From Ilex aquifolium (taxonomy: Eukaryota; Streptophyta; Magnoliopsida; Aquifoliales; Aquifoliaceae), in the NCBI GenBank assembly GCA_951799425.1, contig OX637392.1:38702593-38766592 (forward strand): 64,000 nt of DNA, read 5' to 3'. How positions within the stretch are numbered: position 1 is the stretch's first letter; every line of letters starts with the position of its first letter. Below the pieces are notes generated by a model. The model was not told the origin of the DNA. It worked only from the letters and a program-made list of their open reading frames with translations, and made no database searches. The translations under genes were made by a program, and so were the position numbers. Below are positions 12,001 through 24,000 of the stretch, in pieces.

Positions 12001-15000
12001 CCACAAACTCTCAGTGAATGAAGGTGTATATTTCTTGGATCTTGGACGATATCGTCGATTAGTTGCGAAGTTAAATTATCTCACTATTATCCAGTCAGAT
12101 ATATCTTATGTAGTGAGTGTAGTAAGTCAATTTATGGAAGCTCCTCGAGTACCACATTGGGATGTTATTCGTATTATCAGATATCTCAAGCGAGCTCTCG
12201 GACTTGGATTGTTGTATAAACCTCCATAGTCATCTTAGACTGGAAGAGTTCACAGATGGGGCATGTTCTTCCTCTGATAGGCGATCTAGTACAGGCTATT
12301 GTACCTTTTTGAGAGATAATTCATTCTCGCAAGGAATCGGTTAACAAACACACAAAATTCTCCACGGAAAAATACTTTTTATTATATCACTCTCTCTAAT
12401 AAAAATAGTAGTGATTACATCAATATTTATAGGCTAAGTTCCCTACCAAAATAAAAACTACTCTCTTACTAAAATACTAAAAGAGTTTCATAATCAAACT
12501 CTCAAATCTCTATCCTACTAAAACTCTATAATAATTTCCTAGTCAAACTCTAATTAATACTCTTTGTCAAATAAATATTACCAAAACAAATAACAAAATT
12601 TAATTTTTCAATTTAAACTCATCCAATTCCTTTTCGATTTCTATCAATTCTTCCCAGCTGAAAAAAACTCTTTTCTGAGAGTTGGAGGGCCACAAAAAAT
12701 CCAAAAAATCTAAAGACGCTTGTGTTCCAAAAAAATAGCATTGTAGATCCCCATAGTAAAAAACAATCTGTTGATGTGTTACATTCTTCACAATTTTGTC
12801 CATAGACACTAATATAGGTGAAGGAAGCATATAAACCAGTGGAGACAACTCCATTGTAATAGCACCCTTTGAAACTCCTTTAACTTCTTCTGTAAGAAGA
12901 TCCTTTGAGATCGACTTATCAAAAGCAATTGATGTATGATGAGGAAAACTTTTAGGCTCATCAAAGGTATCTAATTTTAGTTCATCATTCAATTCAACTA
13001 GAGCTTGCGGTTGTGAAGGAACTTCTTGGGGCAGAGCTTGTTCAACTATTTGTTGATGATCGATTGGTGAAGAAGATGAATCAAAATCTACCTTATCCAC
13101 AAGGTTCTTATTTGGGAGCTTAACTCCAAATATGGTAGCCAACTTGTGTACACCTTCATGTATATATTCCATTGATTTGTGGAGCGAATCCATTTATGCT
13201 TGGAGTGAATCTAGCTACAAATCATGTGCTTCAATTCTAGTACTTAATTCGGCATTTATAACCATCTTGATTGGAAGAAAGTTTTACAAAATTTTTGAAA
13301 ATTCCGAGATCAATCTATAATTTTAGAAAATTCTGGTGCCATAATTTCTAAAATTTTCAGGCTAAAGTATAATTTCTGAAACTTTTTAGGGGCAAAAGTG
13401 TAATTTTAGAAACTACAGGGGTGAAATATGTAATTTTGGAGAGGTTTGGGGATGTTTGTGTAATTTTGTGGATTTGGGTACGGGTTGTGTGTTATGGGTT
13501 TTGTGTTAGGGGGGTAGTGGGTATTTTTTAGATTGGACTTGGTTCTGCTAGGTTTTTTGGAAAGGAGCTAGCTGAATTTTTTTTTTTTTGGTTATAGGTT
13601 GGAGTGGCCGACTGTTTTAACTTATGGGTTGATCCAACTTCAATAACAAACCAAGGGTCTTCTTCTTCACAAGTAAAGCTTATGAAGCAGTACCCTAGTC
13701 TCCCCAAGTTGACTATTGACGAACAGCGGCTACAAGGTGCCGGAGAAGAGGATGGCTATGGCAGGCTGTGGGCAGCGACCGCTATCGAGCCAGAGAATCC
13801 GTTCTCCAAGAGACAAACAACTACAAATTGCAAGGACAAAGAAAAGGTGAGGAGAGGTAGCAAGAGACTGGTGGATCGAAGTTTGGCAGCCCCCGTGTCG
13901 GATTGTGTTCAAGCTGGTGCAACGATGAATCACAGTAAGGCTCTGATACCAAATTGATGTAAGACTGGAAGGACTAGAAATCAGATAATAGAAAGAGAAG
14001 AAGAAAGAAGAGGGGTAGAAGAGATTTACCTCATTCTCGCAAGAAATCGGTCAAGAAACACATAAAATTCTCCACGGAGAAACACTTTTTATTATATCAC
14101 TCTCTCTAACAAAAATAGCGGGGATTACATCGATATTTATATGCTAAGTTCCCTACCAAAATAAAAACTACTCTCCTCCTAAAATATTAAAAGAGTTTCA
14201 TAACCAAACTCTCAAATCTCTATCCTACTAAAACTCTATAATAATTTCCTAGTCAAACTCTAATTAACACTCTTAGTCAAATAAATATTACTAAAATCAA
14301 TAATAAAATTCAATTCTTCAATTTAAACTCATCCAATACCTTTTCAATCTCTATCACGTAAGGAAATTATCACACCATATATCAAGTCTAGATATCAGAT
14401 GAGTGACATCCTTACCAAACCATTGACTCAATTTATCTTTACTCCAAGCTGAGCACTTTTTATCTTTATGCTCCAACTTGAAAAGAGAGTGTTAGAATTC
14501 TTATTTTATATTGTTAGTAGTGTAGGATAATATTGTAATTTCTATAATATCAATTTGCTATAAATAAGAGACTTCGGGAACGTAACTTACAAAACTGATT
14601 ATTCTCTCCTTCCTCAGTTTCTCTCTCTTCCCTCCTCCTCTACTTCTTTCTAACTCTCTAATATTAGTTTTGCTATTTCAACTTACAATTTATCGACCAT
14701 ACAAACATGTGATGGGACGTAAAGCATCATATAAATTAGGCTAATGCATGATCAAGAAAATCCATGGATTCTTTGACTGAGAATGAATGAGGCCACCAAG
14801 GGTCATCTTAATGGCTGATGTGGGATAAAAATTACCAAATTACAAAAACTCAAAGTTAATACTCACAGCATTATAGATGACAATATCTGGTTCCAGCCGA
14901 GGGTCCCACTTCTCAAGAACCCCAATCTTGAACTTCTTTTTGGGAAGAGATCGCATGCTATCAATCACATCAAAAAGTTCCTTCATATGTCCTGCTCGTC

Positions 15001-18000
15001 CAAGAGTGACCGCAACGCAGTGATAAGCTACAAGGTCAGGATATGAGGACACATGTTGCTGGAGAAGAAACAGAGACAGGGATAAGGTTAATCAAGGCGT
15101 TTACCCCTGTCCAATTCAAAGTAGTAGGTGCACAGATATTGAAAAAATAGAAAGGATGCTCTATGTAGTGACAATTTACAGGAGATACCTGCATTGCACA
15201 AAACACTTTGAGTGCCTCCACAGGTCTCCTTGCCTTTCCAAGTGCATCAAGTGCAGCTGTGTAAATGAACCTGGTTTCAAGAAGGAATTTAGTAAAAGAA
15301 TACGAATCATAAACAAATATCAAACCCTTTAATATTTTATGCAGAAACACATGTGCCAGCTCAGTTAACAGCACAACCCCCCCCCCCCAAATAAAAAAAT
15401 AATAATAATAAAAAAAATGGATGGAAGTGTGTAGCAGGACCAGTCACTCAAGCTTACAGCTAGTGACAAGCAAACCATGAATCTTATTTTTATAGTATTG
15501 CAGGAAATCTTTTCCATTATAGAAAGCAATGTGAAGAAGAAAATGCAAAGGTCTAGTCAAATGTTGCACAATAAGTAATTTTAACAAAGAGAATTCACAA
15601 CTTCTAATCAGTATTTCACCATGACAATTCTTATTATAAGAATATGGCATCTTAAAATAGATGGTTGTCAGGCGTGAATCCTTTTTTATGCAATTCTTGA
15701 AAATACAACTGAAAACACTACACAGTAAGCATCCTACCCCGGCATAAAAAACAATAAATAAAAAATAGAAGAAAAAAGGCATGCCAACCTTCTCTATTTA
15801 CATAAAAGAGCCATCCTAGACCTAGAATAACATGGCATGAAGGTGTCGAGAACATAAGACATCAAACGATGTGATGCTAGAGATACTCCAACATCTGTTC
15901 TGGTGCGCTTAAGTCACTTGAGTTGTTTCTAAAGCACCCTAATATTTATCGTCTTCAATCATTTAATTCATAAGTAGAGAAACAATCCAAGGACAAGCCA
16001 ATGAACACCCAAAATCTATGCTACAAAATTTTTGTATGGCCATGGGTGCAGGTGCATGTCTAGCCCTCAGACCTCACCAAACCCAAATTTTCGAATATGA
16101 TAACTGTTGAAAAATGTAGAGTATAGGCATGTGAACAACTCCAGTACATTTGGGTCCATCCTGTTGAATTCTAGTATGAACTAAGAATCAAGAGAGAAGT
16201 AGAATGGAAGAAACAGATAGTGTCTATGACTGCAAAAGATAGATTACGGTTCTCTCTCTTGTATTCTATTATTTAAACTATCGCTGATATAAAGATAAAA
16301 TACCTTCTAAGACTGACCATTAATAAGAGAACATATTCCAAAACTCCCCTTCTAGTGCAAAGATATCATACGTGTCCAGCTTGCCTAGGATATCAGAAAA
16401 AACTTTGCTTGCAATTCTGTTTGTCCAAATATCTGCAAGCTGATCTTCAGTCTTTACATAAGGAGTACAAATCAGACTTTCATTCAACTTCTCTTTGATC
16501 AAGTATTTATCAATCTTAATAACCTTAGTTCGATCATGTTGAACTAGATTATAAGCAATATTGATAGCTGTTTTGTGGACAAAATTTGCTTGCGTAAGCC
16601 CATTACTGTCAAATCCAAGTTCTTTCAATAATATTTTCAACCAAAGCAACTCATAGACTTCATGTTCAATATCTCTGAACTGCACCTCTGAACTAAATAT
16701 AGCCACAACTGATTGCTTTTTACCACACCTTGTTACCAAATTTCATATCACCAATGTGCAATAAACATATCTAGACTTCCTGTCAGTAATCGAACATGAC
16801 CAATCTACATCTGTATGGGATTTAGGCACCCGTGATCATGTCCTATAAACAACCCTTGCTGAGAACACACTTCAAATAATGGAAAATCCTATAAATTACC
16901 TCCATATTTGACTCATGAGTCATGAGGAGAGTGCATAAACTAATTCATCACGTTAGATATATGTTTGTCATTGCCTAATTTCGTGGAGTCTATTTTAAGT
17001 CTCAACCAATTCCATGGTTATGATGCTATAAATATTGAAGATCCAAAAGCGTTATTGAGAGGAGGAGATTAAACGACAAAACTACATCATTCACACTCCA
17101 AATGCACCTTCAAGCTTAGGACAAAGACAATGACCTAAATATCTAAGATGATCCCTTGGTAGCTAACTTATGAGAATTAGAGTTAAATAGAATCGGAAGC
17201 AATCTGTGTATGGCTCTTAGGTGTTATTCAATAAAAAAGTTTTCTAAAACCATTTTGTATTTATTTTGAGCCATTATTGGACCCCTCTTGAGCAACACCC
17301 TTTAGTGTTCAAGAAGACAAGTTTTTTACTTAGTTTTATGCTTAAAAAATCAGTAGGGACCACCCTGTACTCGCTAGACTTCGCTAGAACGGTCTCTTGA
17401 TGACTTATTGGAAAATAAGGGAAAATGTCAAATGGAGGAGAACAGGGCTCGCCCTCTAGGGTCACTCGAGTGATCCCTGAGGTCGTTTGAGCGGTCCCCA
17501 TGGTCGCTCAAGCGGTCTGCTCACCTAGGTCGGTTTAAAACATGATTTTTATTCCAGTTACCACCGCCCTATGACTGTCTCCCCACCAATCGAGCGGTCG
17601 TTCGTAAATCTAAATTTTTTTGTTGACTAAAATTGCCCCTATTTCGAGCCTATAAATGAAGAATGTCTTTCCTACTAATAGGGTAAACCTTTAGACTATT
17701 TTTGAGAGATAAATCTATCATATACTCTAGAGAGCTTTCACTATAACCCTAGATCCCTAAGATCTAAGACTACTTTCTAGAGATTCTACCCAACCTTGTA
17801 CCTTGGTGTTAAAGATCTTGAATGGTTTGAACAAAACTCATTGGTAATAGAGATCGAAAAAGGATTGGATGAGCTTAAATTGAATAATTGAATTTAATTA
17901 TTTGTTTTACTATTATTATATTAGTTAGGGAATATTTGTTTCACTAGGAGTATGAGTTAGAGTTTGATTAAAGAATTATTATAGAGTTTTAGTAGGATAG

Positions 18001-21000
18001 GGATTTGAGAATTTGATTATGAAACTCTTTGAGAATTTTAGTAGCAGAATAGTTTTTATTTTGGTAGGAAACTTGGCCTATAAATAATGGTATAATCCTG
18101 TTAAGTTTGGAGGATTAACATAATATTAGAGAGAAAGAGAGAGGTTAAAAACTTAACCTAGCTCTCATACATCACTTGTATTTATAGTTAACTCACAATA
18201 ATAATAATTACACATACACCCTCTTACTATAGACAATTTACACATACTACCCTAATACTCTTAACATTCCCCCTCAAGCTGGACTATATATATCATATAA
18301 TCCAAGCTTGGAACAAATCGCTGTAAGACGTGTACGACTCAATGCTTTGGTAAACATATCTGTAAGCTGATCTTCAGATTTCACAAATGGAGTTGTAATC
18401 TCCTCAGCTACTATCTTGTCCCGAATAAAGTGACAATCAACCTCAATATGTTTGGTTCTCTCGTGAAACACAGGATTGACAGCGATATGGATAGCTGTCT
18501 GGTTGTCACAAAACAACTGTAAAGGATGTTGAACTGGAAGTCCAATTTCCTGGAGAAAGTGTAGTAACTAAGTCAACTCACTCGTCGTATGTGCCATTGC
18601 CCTATACTCAGCTTCAGCACTGGATCTCGCTACCACAGATTGTTTCTTACTTTTCCATGAGACAACGTTACCTCCTAAGAAAGTACAATAACCAGTGGTT
18701 GATCTCCGATCAGAAGGAGAGTCAGCCCAATCAGCATCTGAGAAACCTTCCACTCTAAGATGTCCATTAGCTCGATATAACAATCCAAGTCCAGGAGCTC
18801 GTTTGAGATATCGCAGAATACGAGTAACTGCCTCCCAATGTGGTACTCTAGGACACCCCATGAACTGACTTACTATACTGACTGCATAAGAAATATCCGG
18901 TCGAGTAATAGTGAGATAATTGAGCTTCCCAACCAATCTGCGATACCGACCCGGATTCTCAAACAGTGCACCATCATCCATCAATAGTTTCTGATTCGGA
19001 TCCATAGGAACATCAATAGGCCTGCCACCCAGCAAACCTGTTTCCTCTAGCATGTCAAGCACATATTTCCTCTGTGATAAACAAATACCTTGTTTAGATC
19101 GAGCCACTTCAATACCTAAGAAATACCTGAGTTTTTCCAAATCCTTAGTGTGAAATCGATCCTGCAAGAATACTTTTAACTTGGCAATCCCCTCAGAATC
19201 ATTCCCAGTAATCACAATATCATCTACATAGACTACCAATAGCACATATCCAGCATCTGTCTGTCTATGAAACACAGAATGATCTGTCTGACATCGAAGA
19301 AGACCAAACTCCAAAACTGCATCTGAAAACTTACCAAACCATGCCCTCGGTGACTGCTTCAAACCATACAAAGATTTCTTTAACCGACATACACTCTTAC
19401 TATACTCCCCCTGAGCAGTAAACCCAGGTGGCTGCTCCATGTATACCTCTTCAACCAAGTCACCATGTAAGAAGACATTCTTGACGTCTAACTGAAACAA
19501 GGGTCAATCAAGATTAGCAGCCAAAGAAATCAAGATACGAACAGAGGAAATTTTAGCAACAGGAGAGAAAGCCTCCTCATAATCAACACCATAAGTCTGA
19601 GTAAAGCCCTTTGCAACAAGCCGGGCTTTGAGACGCTCCACAGAACCATCCGGATGAAACTTAACAGTATACACCCAACGACAACCAACAGTTCGTTTAC
19701 CAGGAGGTAAAGGAACGAGATCCCAAGTCCCATTATGATGTAAGGCATCCATCTCATCCTCCATAGCTTTCCTCCAACCCGGATCAGATAATGCATCCTG
19801 TAAACGCTTAGGAATAGATATAGTAGATAATTGAGAGGTAAAACAAGAGAAGACAGGAGATAAGGCATCATATGAAACAAAATGAGCAATGGGATGATTA
19901 GTAACACACGAACGAGTACCTTTTCGAAGAGCAATAGGTAGAGTCTCTAAATTACCTAATGGACCAGGATCAGCAGACGGCAAGGAAGACGGTACGGGCA
20001 CCTCAGTCGATGGGCGAGGACGGCGAGAGTAGACACGGAGAGGTAAAGTAGATGGCAACACAATGGACAGCGGAATATCTGAAGTACATGGTGGTACAGG
20101 AGATGACCCAAAGTCTAGATCCAAAGGCTGAGAAGGTGCTAAAAAATATGGAACAGATTCCTCAAATGTGACATCGGCACTAGTAAAGTATCGTCGCAGA
20201 GAAGGACTGTAGCAACGATACCTCTTCTGTGTGCGGGAATAACCAAAAAATACACATTTGGTAGCTCGAGGGTCAAGTTTATCAAACCCAGGACCCAAAT
20301 TGTGAACATAACAGACACAACCAAAAACCTTAGGTGGTAAGGAAAATAAGGGCTTACTAGGAAAAAGGACAGAATATGGACTTTGCCCATTTAACACAGA
20401 GGATGGCATACGGTTAATAAAATGACAAGCAGTAAGAACAGCATCACTCCAAAAATACCGGGGAATATTCATCTGGAATAACAAGGCACGGGTGACTTCC
20501 AACAAATGACGGTTTTTGCGTTCAGCAACACCGTTCTGTGGAGATGTGTAAGCACAAGAAGTCTGATGAATAATGCCAGTTTTACTAAGATAAGCTGAAA
20601 AAGGATCAGATTCATATTCCCGAGCATTATCAGAACGTAAAATACGTATACGACAACCATACTGAGTTTTTATTTCTTTACGAAAGGTCTCAAATATAGA
20701 GAATAATTCAGACCGAGCTTTCATCAAAAACAACCAAGTCACACGAGAATAGTCATCCACAAATGTCACAAAATAAGGATATTTATTAGATGAAATATTC
20801 TTTATTAGACCCCATACATCAGAATGTACCAACTCAAATGGACTAGACACACGATTATTGACTCGAGACTGAAATGATACACGGTGATGCTTACTAAGTT
20901 GACAAGCTTCACAAGGCAAAGATGACACACCACTAAGACTGGGAACTTGGCGCTTCAGATTCTGGAGAGAGGGATGTCCAAGACGATAGTGCCATTGAAA

Positions 21001-24000
21001 AGGAGACAACGAGGTCTGTAGAGCTCGAGTAGGTGAATCAAAGTCAAAGTAATATAGGCCACCAGCTTCATGCCCCGTACCAATCTTCCTCTTCGTCTTG
21101 AGATCCTGAAAGACACAATAAGAGGGATAAAAGGTTACAGAACAATTGAGAGAACGGGTAATCTTACTAATGGAAAGTAAACTAAAAGGAAACTGAGGAA
21201 CAAATAACACGGAAGATAGGGACATATCAGGACTCAAGTGAGTAGTCCCCAGACCTGAAACTTTAGAACAAGTATCATTAGCAAGAGTAACACTACGTGT
21301 GGAAGTAGCAGACTGATAAGTAGAAAAAACATTAGACGCACCAGTCATGTGGTCAGAAGCGCCAGAGTCTATGATCCAGGCACTACGAGTGGAGGAGGAC
21401 AATAAACAAGTGGAAGCAATACCTGACTGGGCAAAAGTAGCAGTAGAGGGAGATGGGACAGCCTGTTGCCGGGACAAGAGCTGAGCATACTCCTCTCGTG
21501 TAATAGTAACCAACCCAGTGTCTTGCTTAGGTTCCATAACAGTGCAGCAAATAGGTGCTTGAACACTGGACAAAACCTGAACCGGGTGTGAAACACCTGC
21601 TGGATAGACGAACCGGATCAGAGAAGGCTGAGGGATGCCTGAACCGGACAAGAAAGGCTACTGACTGCCTGAACCGGGCCAAGAAAACCTGCTAAAAGTC
21701 TCAACCGGACAGAAAAAGGGGGCTGGACCACTGAACCGGCCGTACTGAGGCTGCTGGACCGCTGAACCGGAGTAAAACCGGTCTGAACCGAACGGAACCG
21801 GCCTTGCTGAGGCTGCTGGAAGCCTGAACCGGAGTGGTTTAGCCCTCTGGACCACTGAACCGGCCTCCTGGACCGCTGAACCGGTCTGGAACACTGAACC
21901 GGTCTGGAAAACCGGTCTGGAACACTGAACCGGACCGGCTAGGGCTTCTGGATTACTGAACCGGACCGCTGAACCTCCTGGACCGCTGAACCGGTCTGGA
22001 AAACCGGATTAGAACCCTAAACCGGACCGGCTGGAGGTCCTGAACCGAAAATAAAATAATTTAGGGTTTCGGGCTTGACCCGATCTGATCCGGACCACCT
22101 TCGTCTTCTTCGATTAGGGTTCCAGAGGACCCCTCTCGTCTTCGACGGCGCAAGGCAGCACAGCCTCACCACCACAACACACCACCACCACACGACCACA
22201 GCACACCACCACCACACGCGATCACTACAGTCGATCGAGACTGCACCTCCACAACCACACGACCACAGCACACCACCACAACACAACCACAGCACACCAC
22301 CACCACACGACCACAGCACACCACCACCATACGCGATCACTACAGTCGATCGCGACTGCACCTCCACAACCACACGACCACAGCAATCAACAAAACGGTG
22401 ATCACAAACAGTACCACCAATACCAACAGTACGAACAAAAAATTAATTTATTTAGAATATATATTTATGATCGTATTGCTCTGATACCATGTTAAGTTTG
22501 GAAGATTAACATAATATTAGAGAGAAAGAGAGAGGTCAAAAACTTAACCTAGCTCTCATACATCACTTGTATTTATAGTTAACTCACAATAATAATAATT
22601 ACACATACACCCTCTTACTATAGACAATTTACACATACTACCCTAATACTCTTAACAAATCCCAACTATTTTTACTAGAGAGAAAGTGATATAATAAAAA
22701 CTTATTTCTCTGTGGAGAATTTTGTGTGTTTCTTTACTGATTTCTTGCGAGGATTTGGTAAATTCCTTCCACCCCATATTTCTTTTGCTCTTTCTATTCT
22801 GTGATTTCTAATCCTTCACATCCTGCATCAATTTGATATCAGAGTCCAACTTCGATCATTCTTGATTGTCGTTATGTTTCTAGAGATCCATTGTCATCTT
22901 CTTGATTGTTTTTGCTACTAATATAGCCTGGAAAAAAAAAATCCAGCTCCAGGTCCAATAACCATCCAGTTGACCTTGCCAAAAATCCCACTGTATAACT
23001 TAATCTTTGAAATTACACAAACACCCCCAAAACCTTTCTAAAATTACAAATTTGACCCCTAAAGTTTCTAAAATTACACTTTGGGCCCCCAAAGTTCAAA
23101 AATTACAATTTTGTTCCTAAAATTTCTAAAATTATAGTTTGGCCCTAAACTTTTCAAAAGTTATAGATCAGCCCCAGAATTTTCAAATATTACAGTTTGA
23201 CTCGAAAATTTTTTGCAACTTTTCAAACCACTTGTTCAATCAAGATGGTTATCAATGCCGAATTACTTGTTAAACTTGAAGCACGTGATGCTAAGCTCAA
23301 TTCACTCCAAGCATCAAGGGATTCGCTCCATACAACAATGGAATATATACATGAAAGTGTACACAAGTTGGCTACCATTTTTGGAATTACGCTCTCAAAT
23401 AAGAACCTTGTGAACAAGGTAGATTTTGATTCATCTTCTTCACCCTTCGACCATCAACAAATAGTTGAACAAGCTCTGCCCCAAGAAATTCCTCAACAAC
23501 CACAAGCTCCAGTTCAATTGAATGATAAGTTGAAATTAGATACCATTGATGAGCCTAAAAGTTCTCCTCATCATACATCAATTGGTTTTGATCAGCTGAT
23601 CTCAAAGGATCTTCTTACAGAAGAAGTTAAATGAGTTTCAAAGAGTGCCACTACAGATGGAGTTGTTTTTTTGTCTCCACTGGGTTATATGATTCCTTCA
23701 CCTATAATAGTGTATGTGGTTAAGACTATGATGGATGCAATGCATAAAGGGATAATTTTCTACGATGGAGATATATAATGTTATTTTCTTAGAACACAAG
23801 TTTCTCCAAATTTTTTGGGTCCTTGTGGCCTTCCAACTCTTCGGAGAAGAGTTTTTTTTAGCCGGGGAGAATTGATAAAAATTGAAAAAGGATTGGATGC
23901 GCTTAAATTGAATAATTGAATTTAACAATTTGTTTTACTATTATTATATTTGATGATGCACAAAATAGTCTCGTGCAAAATCAACAGCAGAGTGTGTGGT

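Larger units (their letters stand above)
10103..12320 (+). pseudogene. Copia reverse transcriptase/RNase H remnant, interrupted
   Basis: Starts in the RT with [12 protein letters not shown] and continues [20 protein letters not shown]. After the inserted element at 10427-11773 it resumes with [20 protein letters not shown] and [15 protein letters not shown], then [17 protein letters not shown] and the start of RNase H ([10 protein letters not shown]). Contains several stops and frameshifts, and the catalytic YVDD is damaged. Stops abruptly where LTR element copy A begins; the end of the copia reappears at 14357. Confidence 0.85.
7254..14866 (-). other. EMB2279 intron 4 (7.6 kb)
   Basis: GTGAGT donor and ATGTAG acceptor. 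Contains an inverted-repeat element (7.98-8.30 kb), an unexplained CT- and coding-like stretch (8.35-9.1 kb), a degenerate TTTTTCACT-type minisatellite (9.25-9.86 kb), then the copia/hAT-like/MITE nest and LTR element copy A. Confidence 0.8.
18099..22657 (-). mobile_element. Copia retrotransposon with 168-bp LTRs, nearly intact but gag-less
   Basis: LTRs at 18099-18266 and 22490-22657 are each 168 bases, TG..CA, differing at two positions (about 1.2%). The 5-base duplication AATCC flanks the element (18094-18098, 22658-22662). On the minus strand the 5' LTR is followed at once by TGGTATCAGAGC (22489-22478), the initiator tRNA-Met primer site. The purine tract TTGAGGGGGAA precedes the 3' LTR. 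It lies within the 5' LTR of copy B, so it is younger than copy B. Short LTRs suggest the Ale/Retrofit lineage (inference). No gag zinc knuckle is found. Confidence 0.93.

Noticed and set aside
13604-13957. 117-codon plus-strand frame with a protein-like appearance
   Set aside because: Antisense across the leader and primer-binding site of LTR element copy A; no counterpart in copy B.
22075-22401. 108-codon plus-strand frame
   Set aside because: His/Thr-rich translation of the CACCACCACA tract in the copia leader, antisense to the element.
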